Below are positions 16,888-25,550 of a DNA stretch of 64,000 bases, piece after piece (within the stretch, counting starts at the first letter, position 1; every line of letters begins with the position of its first letter). This DNA comes from Planctomycetota bacterium (lineage in GTDB: Bacteria; Planctomycetota; UBA11346): positions 1 through 64,000 of the forward strand of contig JACDEI010000007.1 in NCBI GenBank assembly GCA_013816485.1. The letters are read 5' to 3'. A program made the translations under genes and the position numbers. Below the pieces are notes generated by a model. The model did no database searches, was not told where the DNA came from, and saw nothing but the letters and a program-made list of their open reading frames with translations.

Positions 16888-18972
16888 ATGCGTCATCTCG
16901 CCCTGCTATTTGTCGTCCTCACCCTGCCCGCGGAGGAATGGTTCGTCGCGCCGGACGGCAATGACCTGTGGTCGGGACAACCTAGTAGTGCAAATGCCGC
17001 CAAGTCCGACGGCCCCTTCGCCACCCTCGCACGTGCGCAGCAGGCCGCACGTGCCGCGCGCGATTCCGCCAACGGACCGCGCACCATCACCGTGCGTGGT
17101 GGTCGCTACGAACTGACCGCACCACTGATCTTCGCTGCGGAGGATTCCGGCACTGCCGAAAAGCCGATGACGTGGCGCGCAATGGCAGGCGAGACGCCAG
17201 TCATCAGTGGCGGCGTTCGCCTGACCGGTTTTGAGCGCGACGCCAACGGTCGTTGGACACTGACCATCCCCGCCGTGCAAAAAGGCGAATGGACTTTCCG
17301 TCAACTGTGGGTGAACGGCGAACGCCGCTTTCGCCCGCGTCTGCCGAAGGACGGCTACCACACCATCGAGGCGGAACTGCCGCCGAGCGCGGCCGCGCAG
17401 GGCAAGGGCTTCGACCGTTTTCGCTACGCTCCCGGCGCGTTCGATCCGACGTGGAAAAATCAGCGCGACATCGAGGTGCTGACCTTCCACCATTGGGCGA
17501 TGTCGCGTTTCCGCCTCCAGTCCATCGAGCCGGAGTCGCGTACGGTACAATTCACCGGGCACACCATCTCCAACGCGGACTGGAGCGGCCTCAAGACCGG
17601 CTGGCGTTACCTGATCGAGAATGTCGCTGAGGCCTTCGGTTCGCCTGGGGAGTGGTACCTCGATCCGCAGAGCGGCGTGCTCAGCTACATTCCCCTTCCT
17701 GGTGAAGACCTCGCCAGCGCCGAGGTCATCGCGCCACGCACCGACCAACTGCTGCGCATCGACGGCGATCCCGCTGCCGGTCGTTTTGTCGAGCACCTGC
17801 ACGTCAGCGGTCTGACCTTCGCACACACGCAATGGGCGCTGAAGCCCGAGGGCTACAGTTTCTATCAGGCGGAAATGATCATCCCCGCCACCATCGTTGC
17901 CACTGGCCTGCGTGACGCGTCCTTCAGCAACTGCGCCATCATCCACACCGGTGGTTACGGGCTGGAACTCGGCCGCGGGTGCAAACGTGTCGCGATCACC
18001 GGCTGCCTGCTCGCCGATCTCTCCGCTGGCGGCATCAAGATCGGCGACGGCAGCATCCACCAGGACGACACGCAGGTGGCGAGCCACAACACCGTGCGCG
18101 ATTGTCTGGTCACTCAGGGTGGACGCGTGCACCCCGCCGGCATCGGCGTGTGGATCGGCCAGTCGCACCACAACACCGTCGAGCACTGCGAGATCAGCGA
18201 CCTGTATTATTCATCGCTCTCGCTTGGCTGGACCTGGGGTTACGGCCCCAGCCTTGGCCACCACAACACCGTCGCGTGGTGCCACCTGCATCACATCGGC
18301 CAGGGCGTGCTCAGCGACATGGGCGGCATCTACAACCTGGGCGTGTCGCCCGGCACGATCTTCCACCACAACCACATCCACCACATCGAATCGTTCGGCT
18401 ACGGCGGTTGGGGCCTCTACACCGATGAAGGATCGAGCAACGTCACGATGGAGCACAACCTGGTGCACCACACCACGTCGAGCGGTTTCCATCAGCACTA
18501 CGGCAAGGACAACACGCTCAGGAACAACATCTTCGCCTACGGCGGCGAGGCGCAGGTGATGCGCACGCGCGACGAGGAGCACCTCTCGTTCACCCTGGAG
18601 CGCAATATCCTGCTCGCGAACGGTCGACCGCTGCTGGGCAGCAATTGGAACGGCGACGCGAAGAAGTTCGTCTTGAACCACAACGTCTACTGGGACGAGG
18701 ACGGCAGCATCGACTTCGCCGGGAAACCGTTCGACGAATGGAAGCAGAAGGGCATCGACGCGGAGTCGGTGGTGGCGGATCCGCGATTCGTCGATCCGAC
18801 GAAAGGTGACTTCACCCTGAAACCGGATTCGCCCGCACTCGCGCTCGGTTTCCAACCACTCGACCTGCGCGCCTCCGGCGTGCGGCGCGATCAGGCCAAC
18901 GGCCCCCTCGCCGCGTGGCTGGCGAAACCTCGCAGCGCACCGCGCGTGTTCCCGCCGAAGCCCGCGAAGTAG
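16888..18972 (+). CDS. Secreted right-handed beta-helix protein, probable carbohydrate-active enzyme
   Basis: The 694-residue protein starts at ATG 16888 with AAGGA upstream and a short signal peptide (MRHLALLFVVLTLPA). The start of the mature part (FVAPDGNDLWSG, DGPFATLARAQQAAR, TITVRGGRYELTAPLIF) is typical of pectate-lyase-fold enzymes. LWVNGERRFRPRLPKDGYHTIEA recalls glycoside hydrolase family 141-like proteins. Residues about 300-600 are parallel beta-helix coils with repeated H/N turns (HNTVRDCLV, HNTVEHCEISD, HNHIHHIES, RNNIFAYGG). The exact CAZy family is not certain and the substrate is unknown. Confidence 0.87.
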   Translation: MRHLALLFVVLTLPAEEWFVAPDGNDLWSGQPSSANAAKSDGPFATLARAQQAARAARDSANGPRTITVRGGRYELTAPLIFAAEDSGTAEKPMTWRAMAGETPVISGGVRLTGFERDANGRWTLTIPAVQKGEWTFRQLWVNGERRFRPRLPKDGYHTIEAELPPSAAAQGKGFDRFRYAPGAFDPTWKNQRDIEVLTFHHWAMSRFRLQSIEPESRTVQFTGHTISNADWSGLKTGWRYLIENVAEAFGSPGEWYLDPQSGVLSYIPLPGEDLASAEVIAPRTDQLLRIDGDPAAGRFVEHLHVSGLTFAHTQWALKPEGYSFYQAEMIIPATIVATGLRDASFSNCAIIHTGGYGLELGRGCKRVAITGCLLADLSAGGIKIGDGSIHQDDTQVASHNTVRDCLVTQGGRVHPAGIGVWIGQSHHNTVEHCEISDLYYSSLSLGWTWGYGPSLGHHNTVAWCHLHHIGQGVLSDMGGIYNLGVSPGTIFHHNHIHHIESFGYGGWGLYTDEGSSNVTMEHNLVHHTTSSGFHQHYGKDNTLRNNIFAYGGEAQVMRTRDEEHLSFTLERNILLANGRPLLGSNWNGDAKKFVLNHNVYWDEDGSIDFAGKPFDEWKQKGIDAESVVADPRFVDPTKGDFTLKPDSPALALGFQPLDLRASGVRRDQANGPLAAWLAKPRSAPRVFPPKPAK

Positions 18973-18984
18973 ACGGCTGTCCGC

Positions 18985-19148
18985 CCCTGGGACCGGGGGC
19001 CACTGGCCCGCAATCCTTTGCTCCCAGAAGCGCAGTCCGTGATGCGATGCTGATCCCGATCTTTGATCGCAGCGGTCTTTGCCGAGCGCTGTGACGAGCA
19101 GCCTCCGCCAGACCAACGACTGCGGGCCAGTGGCCCGCGGTCCCAGGG
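18985..19148. repeat. Composite REP-like element, type A, with long spacer
   Basis: The left arm 18985-19012 and right arm 19121-19148 are inverted copies of the type A repeat, separated by about 108 bp. This is much longer than the 11-base loop of the copy at 11331-11395. The internal segment has no recognisable gene. The element fills the gap between the beta-helix gene and nadE. Confidence 0.8.
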
Positions 19149-19213
19149 GTAAAGAGATCCCGCTCCATGACGCATCTCTGGACACCCCACCTCACTGGCC
19201 ACGATGCGCCGCC

Positions 19214-20833
19214 ATGCGCATCGCCCTGGCCCAGCTCAACCTGCTCATCGGTGATCTCGACGCGACCGGCGCGGCGATCCGCGCGGCAGCGAACAAAGCC
19301 AAATTCGAAGGAGCCGACCTGCTGGTGCTGCCGGAACTGGCGGCCTGCGGCGGCTATCCGCCACGCGACCTGCTGGAGCGCCGCTGGTTCGTCGAGAAAC
19401 AGTGGGCGATGGTGCAGTCGCTCGCGCGTGATCTGCCACTGCCGACCATCCTGGGCTGCGTCGAGCCGCTCGATCCCGGTCCCGGTCCATCGCTCGCCAA
19501 CGCCGCGGTGGCCATCGCCCGTGGGCAGATCATCGCCAGCTACCACAAACGGCTGCTGCCGACCTACGATGTGTTTGATGAGCAGCGTTATTTCCGTCCA
19601 GGGACCGAACCCTGCATCATCACCATCGCCGGAAAACGCGTCGGGCTGACCGTCTGCGAGGATATTTGGAGCACTGATTTCACCGGCATCCGCTATGGCA
19701 GTGACCCGGTCAAAGAGCTCACGGGCAAGTGCGAACTGATCGTCAATATCTCCGCCTCGCCTTACCACGCCGGTAAACCGGAACTGCGCAACCGCGTCGT
19801 CGCGCAGGTGGCGAAACGTACCAAGGTGCCGGTGGCCTACTGCAACCAGGTCGGCGCCCATGACGAACTGCTGTTCGACGGCGACAGCGCACTGATCGGA
19901 CCGGATGGCAGCTACTACGTCGACGCACCACGCTGGCAGGAATCAGTGCTGATCGGCGACCTGAGCAAACCGGTGTTGAAACCCTCCATCCCCGATGCGG
20001 CGGAGGATCTCTACGACGGCTTGGTCGCCGGCATCCGCGATTACTGCGCGAAGACGCGGCAACGTCGCGTGGTGCTCGGACTGTCCGGCGGCATCGACTC
20101 CGCGCTCGTCGCCGCGATGGCGGTGGATGCACTTGGTCCCGACAAGGTCATCGGCCTGCTGATGCCCGGTCCGTATTCCAGCTCCGGCAGTATCACTGAT
20201 GCGCTCGCACTGACGAAGAACCTCGGCATCACGCACCACACGCTGTCGATCAAAGAAAGCTGCAAACACCTGCTTGATGAACTCGCACCGGCGTTCGTCG
20301 GCGGTCTCTCGACGGTGGCAGAAGAAAATCTCCAATCACGTCTGCGCGGCACGATGGTGATGGCGGTGGCGAACAAACACCACGCCATGGCGCTGACCAC
20401 CGGCAACAAAAGCGAACTCGCCGTCGGCTACTGCACCATCTACGGCGACATGAACGGCGGCCTTGCCCCGATCGGCGATATCTACAAAACCACCGTGTGG
20501 GAACTCGCGCGTCTGCGTAATCGCCGCGGTCCGGTGATCCCCGAAGCGAGCATCACTAAGGTCCCCTCCGCCGAACTGCGCGAAAACCAGACCGACCAAG
20601 ACAGTCTGCCGCCATACGACGTGCTCGACCGCATCCTCAAACGCTACCTCGAAGACAGCGCGAGTCCGGAAGAGATCATCCGCTCTGGCGAAGATGAAAC
20701 GACCGTGCGTCGCATCGCACGCTTGGTCGAAATCTCCGAATTCAAACGCCGCCAAAGCGCGCCGATTCTGCGCGTCTCACGCAAGGCGTTCGGAGTCGGG
20801 CGGCGCATGCCGATCGCGCGGCACGTGGGGTAA
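19214..20833 (+). CDS. nadE: Glutamine-dependent NAD+ synthetase
   Basis: This catalyses the last step of NAD biosynthesis: ATP-dependent amidation of nicotinate adenine dinucleotide using glutamine. The 539-residue protein starts at ATG 19214; the upstream ORF extension translates a REP arm. The N-terminal nitrilase-type glutaminase (about 1-255) shows the Glu/Lys/Cys triad in LVLPELAACGGYPPRDLL, YHKRLLPTYDVFDEQRYF and GLTVCEDIW. The synthetase part has LGLSGGIDSALVA (ATP loop) and TTGNKSELAVGYCTIYGDMNGG. Length and order are standard. It ends 3 bp before the convergent sigma-fusion gene. Confidence 0.96.
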   Translation: MRIALAQLNLLIGDLDATGAAIRAAANKAKFEGADLLVLPELAACGGYPPRDLLERRWFVEKQWAMVQSLARDLPLPTILGCVEPLDPGPGPSLANAAVAIARGQIIASYHKRLLPTYDVFDEQRYFRPGTEPCIITIAGKRVGLTVCEDIWSTDFTGIRYGSDPVKELTGKCELIVNISASPYHAGKPELRNRVVAQVAKRTKVPVAYCNQVGAHDELLFDGDSALIGPDGSYYVDAPRWQESVLIGDLSKPVLKPSIPDAAEDLYDGLVAGIRDYCAKTRQRRVVLGLSGGIDSALVAAMAVDALGPDKVIGLLMPGPYSSSGSITDALALTKNLGITHHTLSIKESCKHLLDELAPAFVGGLSTVAEENLQSRLRGTMVMAVANKHHAMALTTGNKSELAVGYCTIYGDMNGGLAPIGDIYKTTVWELARLRNRRGPVIPEASITKVPSAELRENQTDQDSLPPYDVLDRILKRYLEDSASPEEIIRSGEDETTVRRIARLVEISEFKRRQSAPILRVSRKAFGVGRRMPIARHVG

Positions 20834-20836
20834 TCA

Positions 20837-23800
20837 TCAGGGTATTGGCGTAACCGGTGCCGGCGCTAGTGCCGGCTGCTCCACCAGGATGCCCATTACC
20901 TGTGGCGTACCTTTGATCACCGTGGCAGCGACATCGATGGCGCCATCGGTGACGTTGATCTCCACCGGCCCGACTTTCTCCCAGCCTGCCGCTGGAAGTG
21001 AACCAACACCGGGCAGCGTTACTCCTTCGATGACGAGATCGAACTGCCGGCTGTTGGCGCTGCCATTTTCACCAAGCCACAACCAGACGCGGCTCAGACC
21101 ATTGGGAACCTTTATCCGGAAGGCGAGGCTTTCCTTGGTACCGACGATGGCGGTGCCTAGCAGCATACGGAGTTTATTGTCGACCGCTGGCTTGGGCGTG
21201 AACGTTGCGGTTTTGCGCTGACCAATCTGAACCTGAAGTGCACCATCGTCGCCGCCCGGGATCAGGAACTGCGCGTTGACCCAATCAGCATGGTCCGCGT
21301 CATTCGGACCGTTTGAATCGACTACCAGCCGTAGTTCCTTGCGTCCAGTGAGTGGAACCGCGACCGGTTTGACCATGCCTTTGCGCACCACACCGCTGTC
21401 CCACGCCTTCTGACCATCGAGCCAGACCTGGAAGATCACCTCACCATTCGGCGCTTCGTCATCGATGCCGACCATGGCGGTGAAGCCGGATTGGCGACCA
21501 TCGAGGGCGTAGACCAGTTCGCTGACGGCGTGTACGCCCAGACCCTTGGCATAGACCTTGCCATCAAGCGTCAGCGGGCGGTTGTCCATGCTGCGATCCT
21601 TGCGGATCTCACCGTTACCCGTGGTTCCCCGAATCCAGTTAAGATCGCTGAGCCACGGTCCGGGCTGATGGCTGTTGGCCGGTGTAGCGCCATCGGCCTC
21701 AGCCTGGCGATGCCCGATAAACTTCACTCCGTCGAACTCGGTAGCCTCACCACCCAGGTTAATCGCGCGCACCACCTTCCAAGGAACCACTGCTGCCGGT
21801 GGCGGAGCAGTGAGCGAACGCACCGCACCGATTTCATCGACATCGAAGGTGCCATCCATATTGGCGGTGCTGGAGATATCGAACGCCACCTCCCACACCT
21901 TTGCGCGATCAAAATCCTGACCCTGGGGTACGAGTTCCGCCAACGGCACGATCACTTGATGCCAGGCGCCATCGAGCAATCCGGGCTGACGTGCGGTGAG
22001 GTTCACGTCCACGGTGCGCCGCACCGGATCACGCGGCGAACACGCTAGACGCATCACCACTTTTTGCGGTGCGGCAGGTCCGCTGAAACGCAGCCACATG
22101 GTCAGCGCGGCGAAACCGTTGAGGTCGGTGCCTGCGGTGTCGGACGACCATGCGTGCCAATTCCAGCCGACGTTCGCCGCATTGCCGCCCGCCAGACGCG
22201 CGCGTAGGCCGGCACCGCGGTGGCCCTGATCGGCGACCTCTTCGAACGCAGACTGGCCGGCGGCACCGAAACCCTTGTAGCCCGCTCCACCATTGGCGCC
22301 GTCGCCATCCCAGATAATCAGGTCCGGGCGGCGGGCAGCGCTGATGGCTGGTGCCGGTACGGCCGCGGGCGGCGGCGATCCTGGCGAGGCCTTGACGAAG
22401 CGTGGACTGCCATCGCCATACTCGCTCAACGCCACCGCCTGCAGGGTGATGTTGCCGTCGTTGGGGTTGTCGGAGCTGTAGCTGATGGTCAGCTTTGCAC
22501 CCTGCTCCTTGGCGCGGTACAGTAGCGTGTAGCACAAAGAGTCGCCGATGGCGTCGATAGTGATGCTGTCGTCGCGATAGAGTGGCGCGCTGTTGTCGCT
22601 GAGTGTGGCGGTGAGAATCGCATGGGTTTTCCAGCCACCGACCCACACCACCAGCCGGCGCAGCACCGGGTCGGCCGGCGCGGTGAAGGTAAAGCCCTTG
22701 CCGCCATTGTCGGTAAACCACCCGGTCTGGGTCTCAGCGATTGCGGCATCCGGCGTGCCGTTGCTCCAGCCGAAGCGGACCTTGTTGTCGTCGTAGCGTT
22801 CGATCAGTGCCTGGTCGGCGGTACGGGCGACCGCCAGCTGACCGCCACCGCTGCGGCGGGTGAACGAGGCCGCGTCCTTGAGACCATAGTGGATCCAGTC
22901 GCTGGTTCCCAGGTCGCTGAGATTAACCACCAGCGCTGATGGGGCGACCGCACCCTGCAACAGGCCACCGGCCGGCAGCACCATCACGAAATAATTGGAT
23001 TGCGCATTCGTGGTGTTGCGTTCGTTCGCGCCCAGTACTACCGGCCCGGCCGCAAAAGTGCGGCGATGCAACCGGAAGCCCCCACCCTTGTCGGCCCCCA
23101 CCACCACGTCGGTGGCGGTCCAGCCCTGCATCCAGCTCGGCAGGCTGGTCGCCGTGGTGGCATAGGCGAGGTAGACATCGACCGCAACGTCGGCGGTGAA
23201 ACGCAGGTGCGGATTCGCTACCGCGCCATCGTCATCATTACGCGTACGGATCAGCTGGCCCTGTTCGAAGAAGGGCGGCAGGTCCACCAGCTTGTACTCG
23301 CGATCGATGTAGACCTTCTCGCCATTGCGGGCCGGACCTAGGACATAGGCCGCACCGCTGGCGACGAAGTCGATGGAACGCACCAGTGCCGCTCGTGCCA
23401 CCAGTGGCGGTGCTGGCGCTGACGGCGGCACCGGATCCGTCGGCGGTGACAGATGCGCGCCGGGAATCGGACGTTCCAAGGTTCCATCAGGCAGTTGCCA
23501 ACCGACCGAGACATGATCCTGGTTGCCTCCTTCCTTGTGCAGCACCTCGACGTAATAACGCCGACCTTTTTGCAGCGTGATCGCACCAGAACGCTGTTGG
23601 TCGGGGTGGCGTTCCCATTCCTCGAAGCGGATACCCTCGTTGCGATTCACCGGCGACACGGCAATCCGGCGTAGGCCACTGCGGGTGTCATTGTCTGACA
23701 ACCACAGTTCCCCCTCGTCGTCACTGGCGATCCAGAAGACATAGGCACCATCGAGTGGCGGCACGATGAAGCCACGAAGACGCTGCAAGTAGTCATCGCC

Positions 23801-25354
23801 CCAGTCACGGCGTGCGGAGAATACCGGCTCGTCCGCCTCGCCCTGTGGACGGTCTGGGTAGCCGACCACGCTGACACCCTCAGCGATGCGATAACCGCTG
23901 ACACCGGTCCACCACTCGCGGCGGATGGTGCCACTTCCGTAAACCTGTGTGATCGTCACCGGGGTCGGCGCGGAGGTGGCCAGCGTACCTGCGGAGCCGA
24001 GCGCGCGCACGGTGAAGGTCGTAGTGCCGACTGGCGGTTGATCCCAGGTCCAAGCGAAGGGCTCAGCAGCGACCGTCGCCACGCGCTCGTCGCCTTTCCA
24101 GAACTCCACTGCGGTCACCCCCAAACTATGAGACAGGTCCGCGCGCAGGACGAGTGGTTGGCCGCCGTACGTGCGTCCGGTGGGGCTCAGCGCCACTCGC
24201 GGCGGTGGTGGCGGTGCTCCGGTCGTTCGTCCCGGATCGAGACGCAGCACACCTCCAGCCGCGGGCGCGCCGCGCTCCGGCGTGGTGGTCGGCATCACTG
24301 GTTCGGCCACCGTGCGGACCGCGGCAGGTTCAAGCGGACGCGGCGGAGCGGCCCGGGAGGTGCCGGTGCGCAAGGACATCGCCACCAGCGCAATGATACC
24401 CACCAGCACCATGCCACCACCGATGATCCACGGCATCGGTGACGGCCGTGGCGCATCGTCAATAAGCGGCATCACGTGACGATTGCTGGTGGTCATGCGC
24501 GCCACGCGGCGCGCATCACTAGCCGGCGGACGCAGCCCACTCACCGGACGCGGGCCTTCGCCCATCATCACGCGCCCGCTGTCGCCGGCGCCCAGCCCGG
24601 TCTGGCGCGTGATCACCACCGCATCCTCGCGCGAGAACGGCGCGAGCACGGCCGACAACGCCAGATGGACGCGTACCTGCCGGGAAAACTGTTGCGCTCG
24701 CTCCGGATCACGTCCCAGGTTAGTCGCCAACAACGCGCGCGAATCAACATCGATGGTGCCGTTCAACCAGTCTTCGATCAGCGGTGGCAGCAACCGATCG
24801 CCAGGTCCAGGCGGATGCGCGATGCCTCGCCAGTCGCACGCCGCGCGCGCGGCCGCAAGCGTGGTAGCCAGCTCCGCCTCACTGATCATCAGGCTGGCTG
24901 CCAGTGCGTCCGGACGCTGCCGTTGGGAGTAACGACGGATGAGCAGCGAGCGTGTCGCTTCAGGCAAGGCCGCGAGTTGCGACGGCAGCTGAAACACCTG
25001 GAGCTCACTGCCATCGGCAAGCGCTTCGCGACACTGCTCGATCACCTGGTGACTGAGTGCATCCTGAATGTCGATCGCACGGCGATCAGCCTGCGTCAGG
25101 TGGGCGGTGAGTGGATCAACCGCGACCTGGAGGATCCAGTCCGCGAACGGTGTCTCAGGCAACCATTCACCGAGCCGCGCGCGCACTGCGGACCACACGC
25201 TGATTTCCACCAACCCCAACGCTGGCGATTGATCCAAGTGCGCACCCAGCGCTAGGCGCAGCGTGGGCGCGAACTCCTGGACCAGCGCAACAAAGGCATC
25301 GACGTTGCCCGCCGCGGCCTGCTGCACCAAGACCTGGATCCGATCCGCCTGCAT
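20837..25354 (-). CDS. Sigma-70-like / anti-sigma-like / transmembrane / PA14-NPCBM fusion protein (1505 aa)
   Basis: Start at ATG 25354, with AAGGAG 9 bases upstream. Residues 1-85 resemble ECF sigma region 2 (VLVQQAAAGNVDAFVALVQE; VWSAVRARLGEWL; FADWILQVAVDPLTAHL). Residues about 120-180 resemble region 4 (ALPEATRSLLIRRY, then ASLMISEAELATTLAAARA). Residues about 190-240 (LIEDWLNGTIDVDSRALLATNL) resemble the cytoplasmic start of FecR-type anti-sigma proteins. One membrane span lies at about 309-328. Outside follow a Pro-rich linker, an Ig-like domain (about 400-485), PA14 (about 490-650), two or three beta-rich modules, NPCBM (INLGGEATEFDGVKFIG to LVVDSNGPNDADHADW) and a malectin-like end. 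The function is inferred to be ligand-sensing control of transcription. It is a paralogue of the next gene. Confidence 0.85.
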   Translation of the reverse strand: MQADRIQVLVQQAAAGNVDAFVALVQEFAPTLRLALGAHLDQSPALGLVEISVWSAVRARLGEWLPETPFADWILQVAVDPLTAHLTQADRRAIDIQDALSHQVIEQCREALADGSELQVFQLPSQLAALPEATRSLLIRRYSQRQRPDALAASLMISEAELATTLAAARAACDWRGIAHPPGPGDRLLPPLIEDWLNGTIDVDSRALLATNLGRDPERAQQFSRQVRVHLALSAVLAPFSREDAVVITRQTGLGAGDSGRVMMGEGPRPVSGLRPPASDARRVARMTTSNRHVMPLIDDAPRPSPMPWIIGGGMVLVGIIALVAMSLRTGTSRAAPPRPLEPAAVRTVAEPVMPTTTPERGAPAAGGVLRLDPGRTTGAPPPPPRVALSPTGRTYGGQPLVLRADLSHSLGVTAVEFWKGDERVATVAAEPFAWTWDQPPVGTTTFTVRALGSAGTLATSAPTPVTITQVYGSGTIRREWWTGVSGYRIAEGVSVVGYPDRPQGEADEPVFSARRDWGDDYLQRLRGFIVPPLDGAYVFWIASDDEGELWLSDNDTRSGLRRIAVSPVNRNEGIRFEEWERHPDQQRSGAITLQKGRRYYVEVLHKEGGNQDHVSVGWQLPDGTLERPIPGAHLSPPTDPVPPSAPAPPLVARAALVRSIDFVASGAAYVLGPARNGEKVYIDREYKLVDLPPFFEQGQLIRTRNDDDGAVANPHLRFTADVAVDVYLAYATTATSLPSWMQGWTATDVVVGADKGGGFRLHRRTFAAGPVVLGANERNTTNAQSNYFVMVLPAGGLLQGAVAPSALVVNLSDLGTSDWIHYGLKDAASFTRRSGGGQLAVARTADQALIERYDDNKVRFGWSNGTPDAAIAETQTGWFTDNGGKGFTFTAPADPVLRRLVVWVGGWKTHAILTATLSDNSAPLYRDDSITIDAIGDSLCYTLLYRAKEQGAKLTISYSSDNPNDGNITLQAVALSEYGDGSPRFVKASPGSPPPAAVPAPAISAARRPDLIIWDGDGANGGAGYKGFGAAGQSAFEEVADQGHRGAGLRARLAGGNAANVGWNWHAWSSDTAGTDLNGFAALTMWLRFSGPAAPQKVVMRLACSPRDPVRRTVDVNLTARQPGLLDGAWHQVIVPLAELVPQGQDFDRAKVWEVAFDISSTANMDGTFDVDEIGAVRSLTAPPPAAVVPWKVVRAINLGGEATEFDGVKFIGHRQAEADGATPANSHQPGPWLSDLNWIRGTTGNGEIRKDRSMDNRPLTLDGKVYAKGLGVHAVSELVYALDGRQSGFTAMVGIDDEAPNGEVIFQVWLDGQKAWDSGVVRKGMVKPVAVPLTGRKELRLVVDSNGPNDADHADWVNAQFLIPGGDDGALQVQIGQRKTATFTPKPAVDNKLRMLLGTAIVGTKESLAFRIKVPNGLSRVWLWLGENGSANSRQFDLVIEGVTLPGVGSLPAAGWEKVGPVEINVTDGAIDVAATVIKGTPQVMGILVEQPALAPAPVTPIP

Positions 25355-25550
25355 CAACCGCTCCTTGGGCTCCCGCCCACGAGACCTGTGTCTCAACCGC
25401 TGGGAGGCAGGTGGCCACGTTACAGGTCCTGGCAGACTGACTCAACTGCTGTCAGGGAATCGCTCAGGCGGCAGACGCTTCACCGCGCAAATAGTGCGCC
25501 TCGACCCTTGGTTTGTGTCGTTTCTGTACCCACGCGAACCACCCCCCACC

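Noticed and set aside
24038-25255. Plus-strand ORFs of 100-260 residues antisense to the sigma fusion gene
   Set aside because: Low-complexity Arg/Ala-rich translations without ribosome-binding sites; typical shadows in GC-rich DNA.
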